Shown in pieces: positions 1-8,872 of a stretch of 24,541 nt of DNA. The notes below the pieces were generated by a model, which was not told the DNA's origin, made no database searches, and saw nothing but the letters and a program-made list of their open reading frames with translations. The position numbers and the translations under genes are program-made. Each line of letters opens with the position of its first letter. Position 1 is the first letter of the stretch. This stretch comes from B4-G1 sp964393895 (lineage in GTDB: Bacteria; Chloroflexota; Anaerolineae; B4-G1), in assembly GCA_964393895.1 (NCBI GenBank), contig CAYMWP010000065.1:1-24541 (forward strand). Direction: 5' to 3'.

Positions 1-51
1 ACGGGTTTTGCAAGACCTCGGAGGTCTGAGCGCGTGCCAGGCTGAGTAGTT
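1..51. repeat. 51-bp inverted repeat, left copy
   Basis: These 51 bases are the exact reverse complement of 23729-23779. The copy contains the 15-base palindrome AGACCTCGGAGGTCT at 13-27 and ends in CTGAGTAGTT. The match stops at base 52, and the element may continue left of the window. It lies just downstream of the minus-strand GNAT gene that ends at 69. No coding capacity is seen. The palindromic core resembles a REP-like intergenic element; that class is inferred. Confidence 0.9.
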
Positions 52-68
52 ACCGTCACGAACTGAGA

Positions 69-596
69 TCACCGCAGCGACTCGCCAAAGAAGAGGGCGA
101 TATCGCGGCTGGGCCAATACTGATCGTTGTAGCCACAAAAAGTCAATCCTTGCGAATGGCAGAGCCGAATGGCCGGATAGTTCTTGGTCTGCACCTCGAC
201 CACCAGCCGGCCCAGTTCCTGCTCACGCCCCCACTGGGCTGCGGCCTGTAGCAGTGCGCTCCCTATGCCACGCCGCCGCCAGGGCCGGTCAACCACCAGG
301 TCGCCCACCCGTGCTATACCGTGCTCGCTCTCCTCGGTCAGTGCCACGTAACCGCAGACGCGCCCTTCTTCCGCCACCAGGAAACCGTCCCGCTGCTGCC
401 AGCCCGTCAGCAGAGCCTCGCCCTGGCGTGGGTATTCGACGCGCATCTCGCGGGGCAGGCTTGCCACCCGGAAGGTGGTCGTCAGCACGCCGTTCTCCTC
501 CCGCGCCTCCATCTGCCAGACGCGATCGGTCGTGTAAGAGTGCTCCAGGGCGATACACACTTCTAAATCCTTTGGCCGCGCCGGACGTATCTGCAT
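69..596 (-). CDS. GNAT family N-acetyltransferase (RimI-like)
   Basis: A 175-residue single-domain GNAT protein that would transfer an acetyl group from acetyl-CoA to an unknown amine. The acetyl-CoA binding motif is clear near residue 110 (VVDRPWRRRGIGSALL, with the RRRGIG loop), followed by the family's NYPAIRLCHSQGL segment in the C-terminal third. The start at 596 is chosen because AAGGAG lies 8 bases upstream; a longer reading of 194 residues has no such site and would overlap miaA. It is the last gene of yraN-miaA-GNAT, 11 bases after the miaA stop. The substrate cannot be told: a protein N-terminal acetyltransferase or a small-molecule acetyltransferase are both possible. Confidence 0.85.
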   Translation of the reverse strand: MQIRPARPKDLEVCIALEHSYTTDRVWQMEAREENGVLTTTFRVASLPREMRVEYPRQGEALLTGWQQRDGFLVAEEGRVCGYVALTEESEHGIARVGDLVVDRPWRRRGIGSALLQAAAQWGREQELGRLVVEVQTKNYPAIRLCHSQGLTFCGYNDQYWPSRDIALFFGESLR

Positions 597-607
597 TGAC
601 TTGCTCC

Positions 608-1576
608 TTATTCCACCAGCCACTCTTTCACCGCAGCCTCGATCTCTGCCCAATCTTCCGTCTCGGTGACGTCGAACCAGTGGATGGCGGGGTCGTCGAG
701 GCTGAACCAGTTATACTGGCGGCGAATGAAACTATGCGTCGCTCTTTTAATTTCCGCTGCGACTTGCTCCAGTGACGATGCTCCCTCAAAGTAGGGCTTG
801 AACTGCACGTACCCCAGCCCCGACATCGCCGGCAGATCCCACCCGTATCCCGCCTCCACCAGCCGGCGCACCTCGCCCGCCAGCCCGGTGCTCATCATCG
901 CCTCCGTCCGCCGGTCGGCGCGGGCGTAGAGGGCCTTCCGTTCCATCGTCAGGCCGATCTGGAGGATGTGGTAAGGGGGCGGGCGCCTGCCCTGCTGCTC
1001 AGAAATGGGCCGCTCTGTGACCAGGCAGACCTCCAGCGCGCGGATGACGCGGCGCACGTTGTGGGGGTGGATGCGCCGGGCGGCCACGGGGTCCAAGCGG
1101 GCCAACCGGTCGTGCAGCGCGCCGGCACCCTCGCGCTCGGCCTGGGCCTCCAAACGGGCGCGCAGGCCAGGGTCGGGTGGGACGCGCGGGATGCTCCACC
1201 CCTCCACGACGGCCCGCACGTACTGGCCCGTACCACCGACCAGGAGCGGCAGCCTGCCGCGAGCGTGGATGTCGTCAATAGCGGCATAGGCCTGTTCCTG
1301 GAATTCGGCCAGTCCCACCGTCTCGTCGGGCGCGGCGATGTCAATCAAGTGATGGGGCGCGCGGGCTCGCTCCTCCGGCGTAGGCTTGGCCGTGCCGACG
1401 TCCATCCCCCGGTAGAACAGGCGTGAGTCGGCGGATACGATCTCGCCGTCCAACACCTCGGCCAAGTGGAGCGAGAGCGAGGTCTTGCCCACCGCCGTCG
1501 GCCCCACAATCGCCAATAGCGGATTGCGAGTTGCGAATTGCAGGTTGCTCCTCCGCTCTTTTGCACCGCTGCTCAT
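608..1576 (-). CDS. miaA: tRNA dimethylallyltransferase MiaA
   Basis: MiaA puts a dimethylallyl group on N6 of A37 in tRNAs that read codons starting with U, the first step to ms2i6A. The 322-residue protein has the P-loop GPTAVGKT at residues 25-32, the DSR...YRGMDVGTAKP signature at about 50-65, LVGGTGQYVRA in the middle and a C-terminal RRQYNWF segment, all MiaA hallmarks. Length is normal for the family. The start at 1576 is chosen because GGTGAGAG precedes it and it sits 7 bases after the yraN stop; an upstream start at 1609 would overlap yraN. The N-terminal tail of about 20 residues before the P-loop includes a degenerate 7-bp repeat array (1521-1548) and looks dispensable. Confidence 0.95.
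   Translation of the reverse strand: MSSGAKERRSNLQFATRNPLLAIVGPTAVGKTSLSLHLAEVLDGEIVSADSRLFYRGMDVGTAKPTPEERARAPHHLIDIAAPDETVGLAEFQEQAYAAIDDIHARGRLPLLVGGTGQYVRAVVEGWSIPRVPPDPGLRARLEAQAEREGAGALHDRLARLDPVAARRIHPHNVRRVIRALEVCLVTERPISEQQGRRPPPYHILQIGLTMERKALYARADRRTEAMMSTGLAGEVRRLVEAGYGWDLPAMSGLGYVQFKPYFEGASSLEQVAAEIKRATHSFIRRQYNWFSLDDPAIHWFDVTETEDWAEIEAAVKEWLVE
1521..1548 (-). repeat. Degenerate heptanucleotide array inside miaA
   Basis: Read on the minus strand this is four 7-base units in tandem: GCAACCT, GCAATTC, GCAACTC and GCAATCC. All share GCAAYYY. They lie in codons 11-19 of miaA, just before the P-loop, and encode the low-conservation NLQFATRNP stretch. The same period and a related consensus recur at 8883-8917, 21355-21375 and 21795-21836. 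Confidence 0.7.
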
Positions 1577-1583
1577 TTGACTC

Positions 1584-1952
1584 TCACCGGATGTTCTCGT
1601 ACACGTCAACTCGTAGCAGCCGGCCTGCCCGGCTCATCTCTACAGCCACCAGGCCAACGCGCCAATCAACGTCGCCTAGCTCGTGTTCGCCCAGGTAAGT
1701 GAGTGCGACGCCGATCATGCGCTCCAGCTTGGCCGGTGTCACCGATTCCTCGGGCGTGCCGAAATCTTGCCCGCGCCGCGTGCGCACCTCGAAAAAGTAC
1801 CAGGCTTCGTTCCGGCGGGCCACTATGTCCACCTCGCCGGTCTGGCAGCGCCAGTTGCGCGTCACGGTCTCGTAACCCTGGCGGGCTAACTCGCGGGCGG
1901 CCAATTCCTCCCCCCGTCGGCCTAGCTTGACTCTGGCTCCCTTCTTTCTCAT
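1584..1952 (-). CDS. yraN: YraN family (UPF0102) nuclease-fold protein
   Basis: A 122-residue protein of the UPF0102/YraN family, which has a restriction-endonuclease-like (PD-(D/E)XK) fold; its cellular role is not settled. Visible hallmarks are the N-terminal GRRGEELAARELARQGY, then NWRCQTGEVDIVARR and FFEVRTRRG. These carry the acidic E-x-D and E-x-R residues that occupy the nuclease active-site position. Length is typical. It is the first gene of a minus-strand trio with miaA and a GNAT gene. A minus-strand TATAAT (1993 to 1988) lies about 36 bases before the ATG with no good -35, so the promoter is weakly supported. Confidence 0.92.
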   Translation of the reverse strand: MRKKGARVKLGRRGEELAARELARQGYETVTRNWRCQTGEVDIVARRNEAWYFFEVRTRRGQDFGTPEESVTPAKLERMIGVALTYLGEHELGDVDWRVGLVAVEMSRAGRLLRVDVYENIR

Positions 1953-1966
1953 CTGCTCACACCGAT

Positions 1967-1994
1967 TTGACGTCTTGCCCGGTAGTATTATAAC
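1967..1994 (+). promoter_or_regulatory. Possible sigma70-type promoter, distal
   Basis: TTGACG at 1967-1972, a 16-base spacer and TATAAC at 1989-1994 point toward the histidine kinase operon. The transcript would carry a leader of about 360 bases. The same AT-rich box read backwards is TATAAT (1993 to 1988) and could serve yraN. This is a consensus match only. Confidence 0.3.
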
Positions 1995-2130
1995 GCAATA
2001 CCGTAAAAGTTGCTACGGGCCATTTGAGAGGGAGTGGTCGCAGCCACAGACCAACGCGAAACTCTCTAGCGGGAGCGGGTGGGAGGATTGTTTTTCTGCA
2101 ACTCGCTGCCCAGCAATTCTTAAAACCCGC

Positions 2131-2159
2131 TTGCTTCCAGTTGCTTTTTGAAGTACAAT
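2131..2159 (+). promoter_or_regulatory. Possible sigma70-type promoter, proximal
   Basis: TTGCTT at 2131-2136, a 17-base spacer and TACAAT at 2154-2159 make a good match to a vegetative promoter for the kinase operon. It would give a leader of about 200 bases including the stem-loop at 2166-2192. Confidence 0.4.
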
Positions 2160-2165
2160 CCCTCT

Positions 2166-2192
2166 GCTGGCGCGGAGAAACGGTCCGCCAGC
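2166..2192 (+). other. Stem-loop in the kinase operon leader
   Basis: GCTGG (2166-2170) and CGGA (2173-2176) pair with TCCG (2184-2187) and CCAGC (2188-2192). The stem has 9 pairs, a 2-base bulge and a GAAACGG loop. It falls at the predicted start of a transcript from the promoter at 2131-2159. There is no U-run, so it is not a standard terminator. It may act on mRNA stability or may be chance in GC-rich DNA. Confidence 0.3.
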
Positions 2193-2364
2193 GGGAGGCC
2201 GGCGGGCGTGAACGGCTGGTGACCGGATTAGGCGCCCTAGTGTGGCGTGTCTTATCAGTACGATGGTGGAGTGGTGTGGTGGGCTTTCTAGCCTGTCCAA
2301 ATTCCAGGTGGGCGAGGCTGGCGAGTGCGGATCGGCAAAGATCGGGCGTGGGGGGGGAGAAGCA

Positions 2365-4554
2365 ATGCCCTGGGAGTACGTCCCTTATGTGTTACCTCTA
2401 CTCATAGCAGCGGCGGTGTCGGCTGCGCTTGCGCTCTATGCCTGGCGCCGTCATCGTATGTCCGGTGCAGCGCCCTTCGCGTTGACCATGTTGTCCGTGG
2501 CCGTGTGGTCGCTGGGGTATGCCCTGGAGCTTGCCAGCACTGACCTGCCGGCCGCGCTTTTTTGGAACAGGATTCAGTACCTGGGCGTGGTCACTATGCC
2601 GGCTGCGTGGCTGGCTTTCGTGCTCCAACACACTGGCCGAGGAGCATGGCTCACGCGCCGCAATCTGGCCCTGTTGGCAATCGTGCCCCTGGTCACGTTG
2701 CTGCTGGCCTGGACCAACGATGTCCATAACCTGATCTGGAGGGATCCCTGGCTGAACGCCGGTGGCCCCTTCACGGTGATGAGCTTTACCCGTGGCCTGT
2801 GGTATTGGGTCAACGTAGCCTATGCTTATTTGTTGCTCCTGCCCGCCACCATCCTGCTCATCCAGGCGCTCGTCCGTGGGCCGCACTTGTATCGCCAACA
2901 GGCCGTCGTGTTGCTGGTCGGTGCGCTGGCGCCGTGGGTGGGGAACGTGCTATACATGTCTGAATTGACTCCCTTCCCTCATCTGGACCTGACTCCCTTT
3001 GCGTTCACCATCAGCGGTCTCGCAATGGCCTGGGGCCTCTTTCGCGTCCGGCTGTTAGACATCGTGCCGGTAGCGCGCGACGCCGTCGTCGGAGGGATGA
3101 GTGACAGCGTGATCGTGGTGGACACTCAGAACCGCGTGGCGGACCTCAACCCGGCAGCGGAGCGGGTCGTCGGCCACACTGCCTCGGAGGCCGTCGGGCA
3201 ACCGATGGAGCAGTTATTTTCGGGCTGGCCTGGCCTGGTCGAGTGCTGCCTCGACACGCTCGAGGTACAGACAGAGATCGCCGTGGGGGAGGGTGAGGCG
3301 CAGCGTACCTATGACCTGCGCATTTCCCCTCTGCGCGACCGGCGCGCTCGTCTCACTGGCCGGCTGGTTCTCTTGCGCGACGTCACCGAGCGGGTGCGGG
3401 CGACGGAAGGCCAACGCCAGGCCCTGGCCGAGGCGTTGCTCGCAACGCGCGCGCTGCGGGAGAGTGAAGATAAATATCGCACGCTGGTGGCCCAGATCTC
3501 CATCGGCGTCATTACCTGTGACCGCGAGGGCAACATCACCCACGCCAATCCGGCCCTCCTAGAGATCCTGGGCTCTCCCAGCGAGGAGGCCACCCGCCGC
3601 TTCAACCTGCTGACCAGCCCCGGTCTGGTCGAGGCCGGCATCGCCGCCGACTTTCGCCGCTGCATAGAGGAGGCGACGCCAATCACCGCCGAGTACTTTT
3701 ACCGTTCCTATTGGGGCAAGGAGAGCATCCTGCGCGCACGCATGACTTGCTTGCGCGAGGAGGGCGGAGGGGTCGGCGGCGCGCTGGCCACCGTCGAAGA
3801 CGTGACCGAGCAGCGGCGGCTGGAGGAGCAACTGATCCAGTCGGCCAAACTGGCCTCCATCGGACAACTGGCCGCCGGCGTGGCACACGAGATCAACAAT
3901 CCCATCAACGGCATCATCAACTATGCCCAACTGCTGCTCAACCAGGCCGAGCCGGGCAGTCGTCAGGCCCACTTCTTGCAGGGCATCCAGCGCGAAGGGG
4001 ACCGGGTGGTCGGCATCGTGCGCGACCTGCTCACCTTTGCCCGCGCGGAAAAGGAGGCCCACAGCCCGGCCCACGTCCCCGACATTCTCCGGGCCACCCT
4101 CACGCTGACCGGCCAACTGCTAAAGAAGGACGGCATCATCCTGGAGGTCGAGGAGCAGCCGGACCTGCCCAGGATCAAATGCCGCAGCCAGCGCATCCAG
4201 CAGGTCTTTCTCAACCTGATCTCTAACGCCCGCCATGCCCTCAACGCCCGCTACCCGGATGGCTACCCAGAAAAGCGGCTGACCATTAGCATCGAGGAGG
4301 TGGAGCGGGAGGGGCGGTTGTACGTGCGCACTACGTTCTGCGATTGGGGCATAGGCATCCCGGAGCAAGACCTGCCCCGCATCTTTGATCCCTTTTTCAC
4401 CACCAAGCGGCCGGGTGAGGGTGCTGGTCTGGGCCTCTCTGTGAGCTATGGCATCGTCCAGGATCACCACGGCGACATTCAGGTGGAGAGCGTCGAGGGC
4501 GAGCGCACCATATTCCGGGTGGACCTCCCCGTTGACAACGGATGGGAGTTGTGA
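2365..4554 (+). CDS. 7TM-PAS-PAS sensor histidine kinase
   Basis: A 729-residue membrane sensor kinase. The first 230 residues hold seven hydrophobic segments, the layout of the N-terminal 7TM sensor domain of histidine kinases (HisKA_7TM type). Two PAS domains follow, at about 237-345 and 372-490. The phosphoacceptor region has VAHEINNPINGIINY, with the histidine at residue 508. The ATPase domain (about 600-725) shows the N box NLISNARHAL and the G box GAGLGLSVSYGIV. The start at 2365 is preceded by GGGGGGGAGA at good spacing; the open frame runs further upstream but that part is not protein-like. The next kinase starts one base after its stop, so the two are probably translationally coupled. 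The ligand is unknown. Confidence 0.9.
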   Translation: MPWEYVPYVLPLLIAAAVSAALALYAWRRHRMSGAAPFALTMLSVAVWSLGYALELASTDLPAALFWNRIQYLGVVTMPAAWLAFVLQHTGRGAWLTRRNLALLAIVPLVTLLLAWTNDVHNLIWRDPWLNAGGPFTVMSFTRGLWYWVNVAYAYLLLLPATILLIQALVRGPHLYRQQAVVLLVGALAPWVGNVLYMSELTPFPHLDLTPFAFTISGLAMAWGLFRVRLLDIVPVARDAVVGGMSDSVIVVDTQNRVADLNPAAERVVGHTASEAVGQPMEQLFSGWPGLVECCLDTLEVQTEIAVGEGEAQRTYDLRISPLRDRRARLTGRLVLLRDVTERVRATEGQRQALAEALLATRALRESEDKYRTLVAQISIGVITCDREGNITHANPALLEILGSPSEEATRRFNLLTSPGLVEAGIAADFRRCIEEATPITAEYFYRSYWGKESILRARMTCLREEGGGVGGALATVEDVTEQRRLEEQLIQSAKLASIGQLAAGVAHEINNPINGIINYAQLLLNQAEPGSRQAHFLQGIQREGDRVVGIVRDLLTFARAEKEAHSPAHVPDILRATLTLTGQLLKKDGIILEVEEQPDLPRIKCRSQRIQQVFLNLISNARHALNARYPDGYPEKRLTISIEEVEREGRLYVRTTFCDWGIGIPEQDLPRIFDPFFTTKRPGEGAGLGLSVSYGIVQDHHGDIQVESVEGERTIFRVDLPVDNGWEL

Positions 4555-4555
4555 T

Positions 4556-7500
4556 ATGCCCTCAACTTTTGGAAACGGCCATTCTGATGGCGCGGCCCAA
4601 GTATTGGTCGTAGACGATGAACTGGGAATCCGCGAGACCTTTCAAGAGGTCTTGGAGGAAGAGGGGTACGACGTGGCTACGGCGGCCGACTTTTTCGAGG
4701 CGGAAGCGCTCTTGGCCGAACGCTCCTTCGACGTCGTCGTGACCGACATCGTCATGCCGCGCGTCAACGGCCTGGAGCTGTTGCGGCGCGTGCGTGAGAT
4801 TGACGAGGACATCCCGGTCATCATGATCACCGGTGAGCCGGATGTCTCCACTGCGGCCAGGGCGGTGCGTCACGGCGCATACGATTACGTCGCCAAGCCG
4901 ATTACCCTGGATGCGCTGCTCCACGTCGTCGGCCGCGCCGCAGAAAAGAAGCGTTTGCTGGACGAAAAGCACCGTCTGGAGCGGGAGAATCTGGCTTATC
5001 AGTCCAACCTGGAAAGAAAAGTGGTCGAGCGCACCGTCGAGTTGGAGCGCCGCAACCGGGAACTGGCCGCGCTGATCGGCATCGGTCGCGATATATCGGC
5101 CACGTTGGATCTGACCATGGTGCTCGAGCGGGTGACGCAGCGCGCGGCCCAGGTGTGCGAGGCCAACCGCTGCACCATTCTGCTGTTGGAAGAGGGTGGT
5201 AAGGTGGCTATTCCCCTCATGTCCCGCTTCGACGATGAGCGCCGGGATCCCAAGATGTGGCGCTTGTTCAAGAATGCGAGCTATCCTATACCGGTGGATC
5301 AGGTGCCGGAGGCGCAGCGCGTCGTTCGCGAGCGGCAGCCGCTGTTCATTCCAGATGTCTCGGCATCATCGCTGCCCGAACATCTGGTTGAGCCTTTCAG
5401 CGTCGCGAGCGTGCTCCTTGTCCCCCTGACCAGCAAGGAGCGCGTTATCGGGTTGATGGCGCTCGATCAAGTCGAGAAGGGACGAGAATTTACCCCCGCA
5501 CAGGCAGACCTGGCGGTGGCTATAGCGGCCCAGGCCGCCATCGCCATCGAGAACGCCCGCCTGTTCGAGGGGGAAATGAGCAGCCGCCGCCTGGCCGATA
5601 CTCTGCGCCAGGTGGCCCAGGCCCTCAGTTCCACGCTCAGCCTCGACGACGTGCTCGGCCTGATACTGACTGAATTGGAACACGTCATTCCCCTCGATAG
5701 CGGCTCGATCATGCTGCTGGAGGGTCAGGCCCTGATCATCCGCGCTGCGCGGGGATTCGCCGACCCGGCTAGTGTGCTCGAGGTATGCCTGGACCTGGAG
5801 ACTGCCCCCCTCAACCGCGAGGTGGTGGAAAGCAAGCGCCCCCTGATCGTCGGCCATGTTCACGAGGACGAACGCTGGCTGGAAGCGATGCAAATATCCG
5901 GTCTGAAAACCGAACTGGGCGACATTTGCTCGTGGATGGGCGTCCCTCTGATCGTAAAGGGGCGCGTGATCGGCATACTGACCACCGACAAGCGCGAGGC
6001 CCACTTTTACAGCGCAAGAGACGCTCAGGTGGCGCTGACTTTTGCCAACCAGGCCGCTATCGCCATCGAGAACGCCCGTCTCTTTGAGGCGGAGCAGCGC
6101 CGGACGGACGAGCTGACCAGTCTCCACGAGGCCGCAGTCGCCGTCTCCTCCAGCCTGGAACCGAGCGAGGTATTGCGCGCCCTGGCGGAGCAGGCGGGCC
6201 GCGCGCTGGATGCCAGCAGCGCCTACATCTGTGACTGGGACGAGGAATCGGCCCAAAGTACGGTGCTGGCCGAGTGGATCAGCCCGGACGCCTCTACCGG
6301 CTTGTCCGAACTGGGATCGGTCTACGACATGCGACGCTACCCCAACACGCTCCGGGCATTGCAGGAGAAACGGCATCTGGCCGCCCAGGCCGCCGATCCG
6401 GACTTGGACCCCGGAGACCGCGATCTCGCGGAGCGGTACGGCTGGAAGTCGTATCTGATCGTGCCGCTCGTGATGCGGAGCCAGGTGATCGGCTACGTGG
6501 AATTGTGGGAGAGCCGGCGGGAGCGAGGGTTCACACCAGCCGAGGTGCGGCTGTGCCAGACGCTGGCTGCCGACGCGGCGGTGGCGCTAGAGAACGCCCG
6601 GCTTTACGACGCTGCTCAACAAGAGATCGTCGAGCGCAAGCGAGCGGAAAAGGAATTGCGGGAGCGAGCGGCTCGCCTGGAGCTCGTCGCGCGCGTGGGC
6701 CAGAGTACGACCGCGATCCTGGAGTTGGACGAGTTGCTCGACCAGGCGGCCAACCTGATCGGCGACACGTTCGAGTATTACAACGTGAACGTCTTTCTCG
6801 TGGAGGGGGACGCCGTCGTGCTCAGAGCATCCACCTTCCCACCCTACCGCCCCTCGGAGAAAATAGTCCGGCTACGCGTGGGTGAGGAGGGCATCACCGG
6901 TTGGGTGGCGGCCAACGGTGAACCGCTGCTCGTGCCGGACGTGAGCGTGGAGCCCCGCTACCGCGTCACACTGGAAGGCATAGAGACACAATCCGAACTG
7001 GCGGTGCCCATCGAGTTGAAGGGCATAGTCATCGGAGTGCTGGACGTGCAGAGCGCCCGACTCGACGCTTTCTCCCAGGCCGATCTCTTTACGTTGCAGA
7101 CCATCGCCCGTCAATTGGCCGTCGCCATCGAGAACGCCCGGCTGTTCGCAGAGATCACCCGCCGGCTGAATGAGCTTTCGCTCCTCTATGAGGTAACACT
7201 GGCCACCGCCGCCACGCTGGATTTGGACGAGATCCTGCGCCGCACCGTCGAGGCGGTGCATGGCAAGTTGCAGTTGGATGTCTTTGGCTTTTTGTTGGTT
7301 GACGAGGAGGCGGGCGTGGCTCGCCTGCATCCCACTTTCCTGGGCGTTCCAGACGAAATAGCGGATTTCTCTACTCCGCTGGGGGAGGGCATCACCGGTT
7401 GGGTGGCCCAGACGGGCCGGCCGCTTCTCGCTCCCGACGTCAGTCAGGAGCCCCGCTACCTGGACGGCGTCTCCGGCATGCGCTCGGAGGTCTGTGTGCC

Positions 7501-8854
7501 GCTCAAGATTGGCGACAAGGTCATCGGGGTGATTGACGCCGAGAGCACGCGGCTCAACGCTTTCTCCGAGGACGACGTGCGTCTCTTTTCCACCCTGGCC
7601 TCTCAACTGAGTTTGGTGCTGGATAACGCCCGCTTGTTCGATGAGACCAGGCGCCGTTTGGCCGAGGCCAGGCTGGTTCAAGAGGTGATGCTGGCGGCGG
7701 CCTCGACGCTCGATTTTGACCTGGTGCTTGAGCGCACCGTCAAGGCGCTCAATCGGGCTCTGGGCATCCAGCGGCTCGGCTTTCTGCTTCCCGACGAGCG
7801 GAACGGCGTGCTGGCGACTCATCCCTCCCTGGTCGGCTTTGCGGAAGCCGCTTTCCAGATGCCCATCGAGGGCAGCCTGGCGGGGCGCGCTTATCGCACC
7901 GGACAGCCGGTGCTGGTGCGAGACCTGGCGCAATGGCCGGCCTACGCGGGGCGTGCTTCTGACGTTCAGTCGGTGCTGGTCGTACCGGTGCGGGTCGCCG
8001 ACCGCATCATCGCCGTGCTGCACGCAGAAAGCGACCGGGCGGGGGCATTTGACGAGGATGACCTGCTCCTCTTTGTCACCATTGCCGGGCAATTGGGGGT
8101 GGCGTTGCACAATGCCCGACTCTATTCGCAGCTCCAGGAGCTCGACCGGCTGCGCACCGAGTTGGTGCAGAACGTGGGCCACGAGCTGCGCACGCCGCTG
8201 GGCATCATCAAAGGGTACGTGGAATTGCTGCGCGATGGTGACCTGGGGCCCATCCTGGATGAGCAAAAGTCGGCCCTGCAAATCGTTCGAGAGCGCACCA
8301 TCGCCCTGTCGCGCCTGATCCACAACCTGACGGTGCTGCAAGCCTTGCCCAGAGAGGCGCTGGCGCTGTTCCCGGTCTCCCTCGTCGAGGTGACGCGGCA
8401 CGCGCTGGAGGAATTCCGTGGCCCGGCGGCCAGGGTCGGCATCGAACTCGTGGAGGAACTGCCGGGCGAACTGCCGACCGTGATGGGAGACCGCGAGCGG
8501 CTGAGCCTGGCTTTGGGCCACTTGCTGGACAATGCGATCAAATTCAGCCCTGACGGCGGTACAGTTACCGTTCGCGCCTGGGACGAGCAGGGCACAGTAT
8601 GCGTCTCGATTGCCGACCAGGGAGTGGGCATTTCGCCCGATAACCTGGATCGCATCTTTGAGCGTTTCTATCAGGTGAACGGCAGCGCCACGCGACGCTT
8701 TGGCGGCATGGGGGTTGGATTGGCATTGGTATGGGAGATCGTCGAGGCTCACGGTGGGACGGTCAGCTTAGATAGTGCGGTCGGAGAGGGCAGTGTCTTT
8801 ACCGTCGTGTTGCCCCAGATGATTGCCTCGATGATTGCCTCTGAGAACTCTTGA
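4556..8854 (+). CDS. REC-6xGAF hybrid sensor histidine kinase
   Basis: A 1432-residue soluble kinase. The N-terminal receiver domain (about 15-130) has VVDDE near the start, the phosphate-accepting Asp at 64 (VVTDIVMP) and the switch lysine in YVAKPI. A short coiled coil (about 135-165) leads to six GAF domains at about 172-335, 345-508, 519-681, 705-865, 870-1028 and 1032-1187. The kinase core follows: GHELRTPLGIIKGY with His at 1209, then the ATPase domain with LLDNAIKFSPDGG, DQGVGI and GGMGVGLAL. The start at 4556 has GGGAG 7 bases upstream inside the end of the previous gene. The receiver is the only one in the operon, so it is the natural target of the flanking kinases (inference). No HTH or other output domain is present. 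Confidence 0.93.
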   Translation: MPSTFGNGHSDGAAQVLVVDDELGIRETFQEVLEEEGYDVATAADFFEAEALLAERSFDVVVTDIVMPRVNGLELLRRVREIDEDIPVIMITGEPDVSTAARAVRHGAYDYVAKPITLDALLHVVGRAAEKKRLLDEKHRLERENLAYQSNLERKVVERTVELERRNRELAALIGIGRDISATLDLTMVLERVTQRAAQVCEANRCTILLLEEGGKVAIPLMSRFDDERRDPKMWRLFKNASYPIPVDQVPEAQRVVRERQPLFIPDVSASSLPEHLVEPFSVASVLLVPLTSKERVIGLMALDQVEKGREFTPAQADLAVAIAAQAAIAIENARLFEGEMSSRRLADTLRQVAQALSSTLSLDDVLGLILTELEHVIPLDSGSIMLLEGQALIIRAARGFADPASVLEVCLDLETAPLNREVVESKRPLIVGHVHEDERWLEAMQISGLKTELGDICSWMGVPLIVKGRVIGILTTDKREAHFYSARDAQVALTFANQAAIAIENARLFEAEQRRTDELTSLHEAAVAVSSSLEPSEVLRALAEQAGRALDASSAYICDWDEESAQSTVLAEWISPDASTGLSELGSVYDMRRYPNTLRALQEKRHLAAQAADPDLDPGDRDLAERYGWKSYLIVPLVMRSQVIGYVELWESRRERGFTPAEVRLCQTLAADAAVALENARLYDAAQQEIVERKRAEKELRERAARLELVARVGQSTTAILELDELLDQAANLIGDTFEYYNVNVFLVEGDAVVLRASTFPPYRPSEKIVRLRVGEEGITGWVAANGEPLLVPDVSVEPRYRVTLEGIETQSELAVPIELKGIVIGVLDVQSARLDAFSQADLFTLQTIARQLAVAIENARLFAEITRRLNELSLLYEVTLATAATLDLDEILRRTVEAVHGKLQLDVFGFLLVDEEAGVARLHPTFLGVPDEIADFSTPLGEGITGWVAQTGRPLLAPDVSQEPRYLDGVSGMRSEVCVPLKIGDKVIGVIDAESTRLNAFSEDDVRLFSTLASQLSLVLDNARLFDETRRRLAEARLVQEVMLAAASTLDFDLVLERTVKALNRALGIQRLGFLLPDERNGVLATHPSLVGFAEAAFQMPIEGSLAGRAYRTGQPVLVRDLAQWPAYAGRASDVQSVLVVPVRVADRIIAVLHAESDRAGAFDEDDLLLFVTIAGQLGVALHNARLYSQLQELDRLRTELVQNVGHELRTPLGIIKGYVELLRDGDLGPILDEQKSALQIVRERTIALSRLIHNLTVLQALPREALALFPVSLVEVTRHALEEFRGPAARVGIELVEELPGELPTVMGDRERLSLALGHLLDNAIKFSPDGGTVTVRAWDEQGTVCVSIADQGVGISPDNLDRIFERFYQVNGSATRRFGGMGVGLALVWEIVEAHGGTVSLDSAVGEGSVFTVVLPQMIASMIASENS

Positions 8855-8872
8855 GGAGATACTGGACGACCG

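Larger units (their letters stand above)
1995..2364. other. Intergenic leader ahead of the kinase operon
   Basis: With the upstream promoter this makes a 412-base gap between divergent yraN and the first kinase. It holds the two promoter candidates (1967-1994 and 2131-2159) and one GC-rich stem-loop (2166-2192). An open frame continues from 2242 into the kinase, but its codons before 2365 look unlike protein. No small gene or known riboswitch is recognised. Confidence 0.5.

Noticed and set aside
2166..2192. Riboswitch or T-box leader
   Set aside because: Only one short stem is visible and no conserved riboswitch or T-box sequence could be found.
2242..2364. N-terminal extension of the first kinase
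   Set aside because: The open frame continues upstream but the residues are not sensor-like, and the ATG at 2365 has a strong ribosome binding site and starts the first membrane helix region.
6872..8752. A 626-codon open frame on the minus strand inside the second kinase
   Set aside because: It is antisense to a clear REC-GAF-kinase protein, with His/Gln-rich composition and no recognisable domain; long antisense frames are expected in GC-rich genes.
4556..8854. Bacteriophytochrome
   Set aside because: Several GAF domains are present but no PHY domain or chromophore-binding pattern was recognised.
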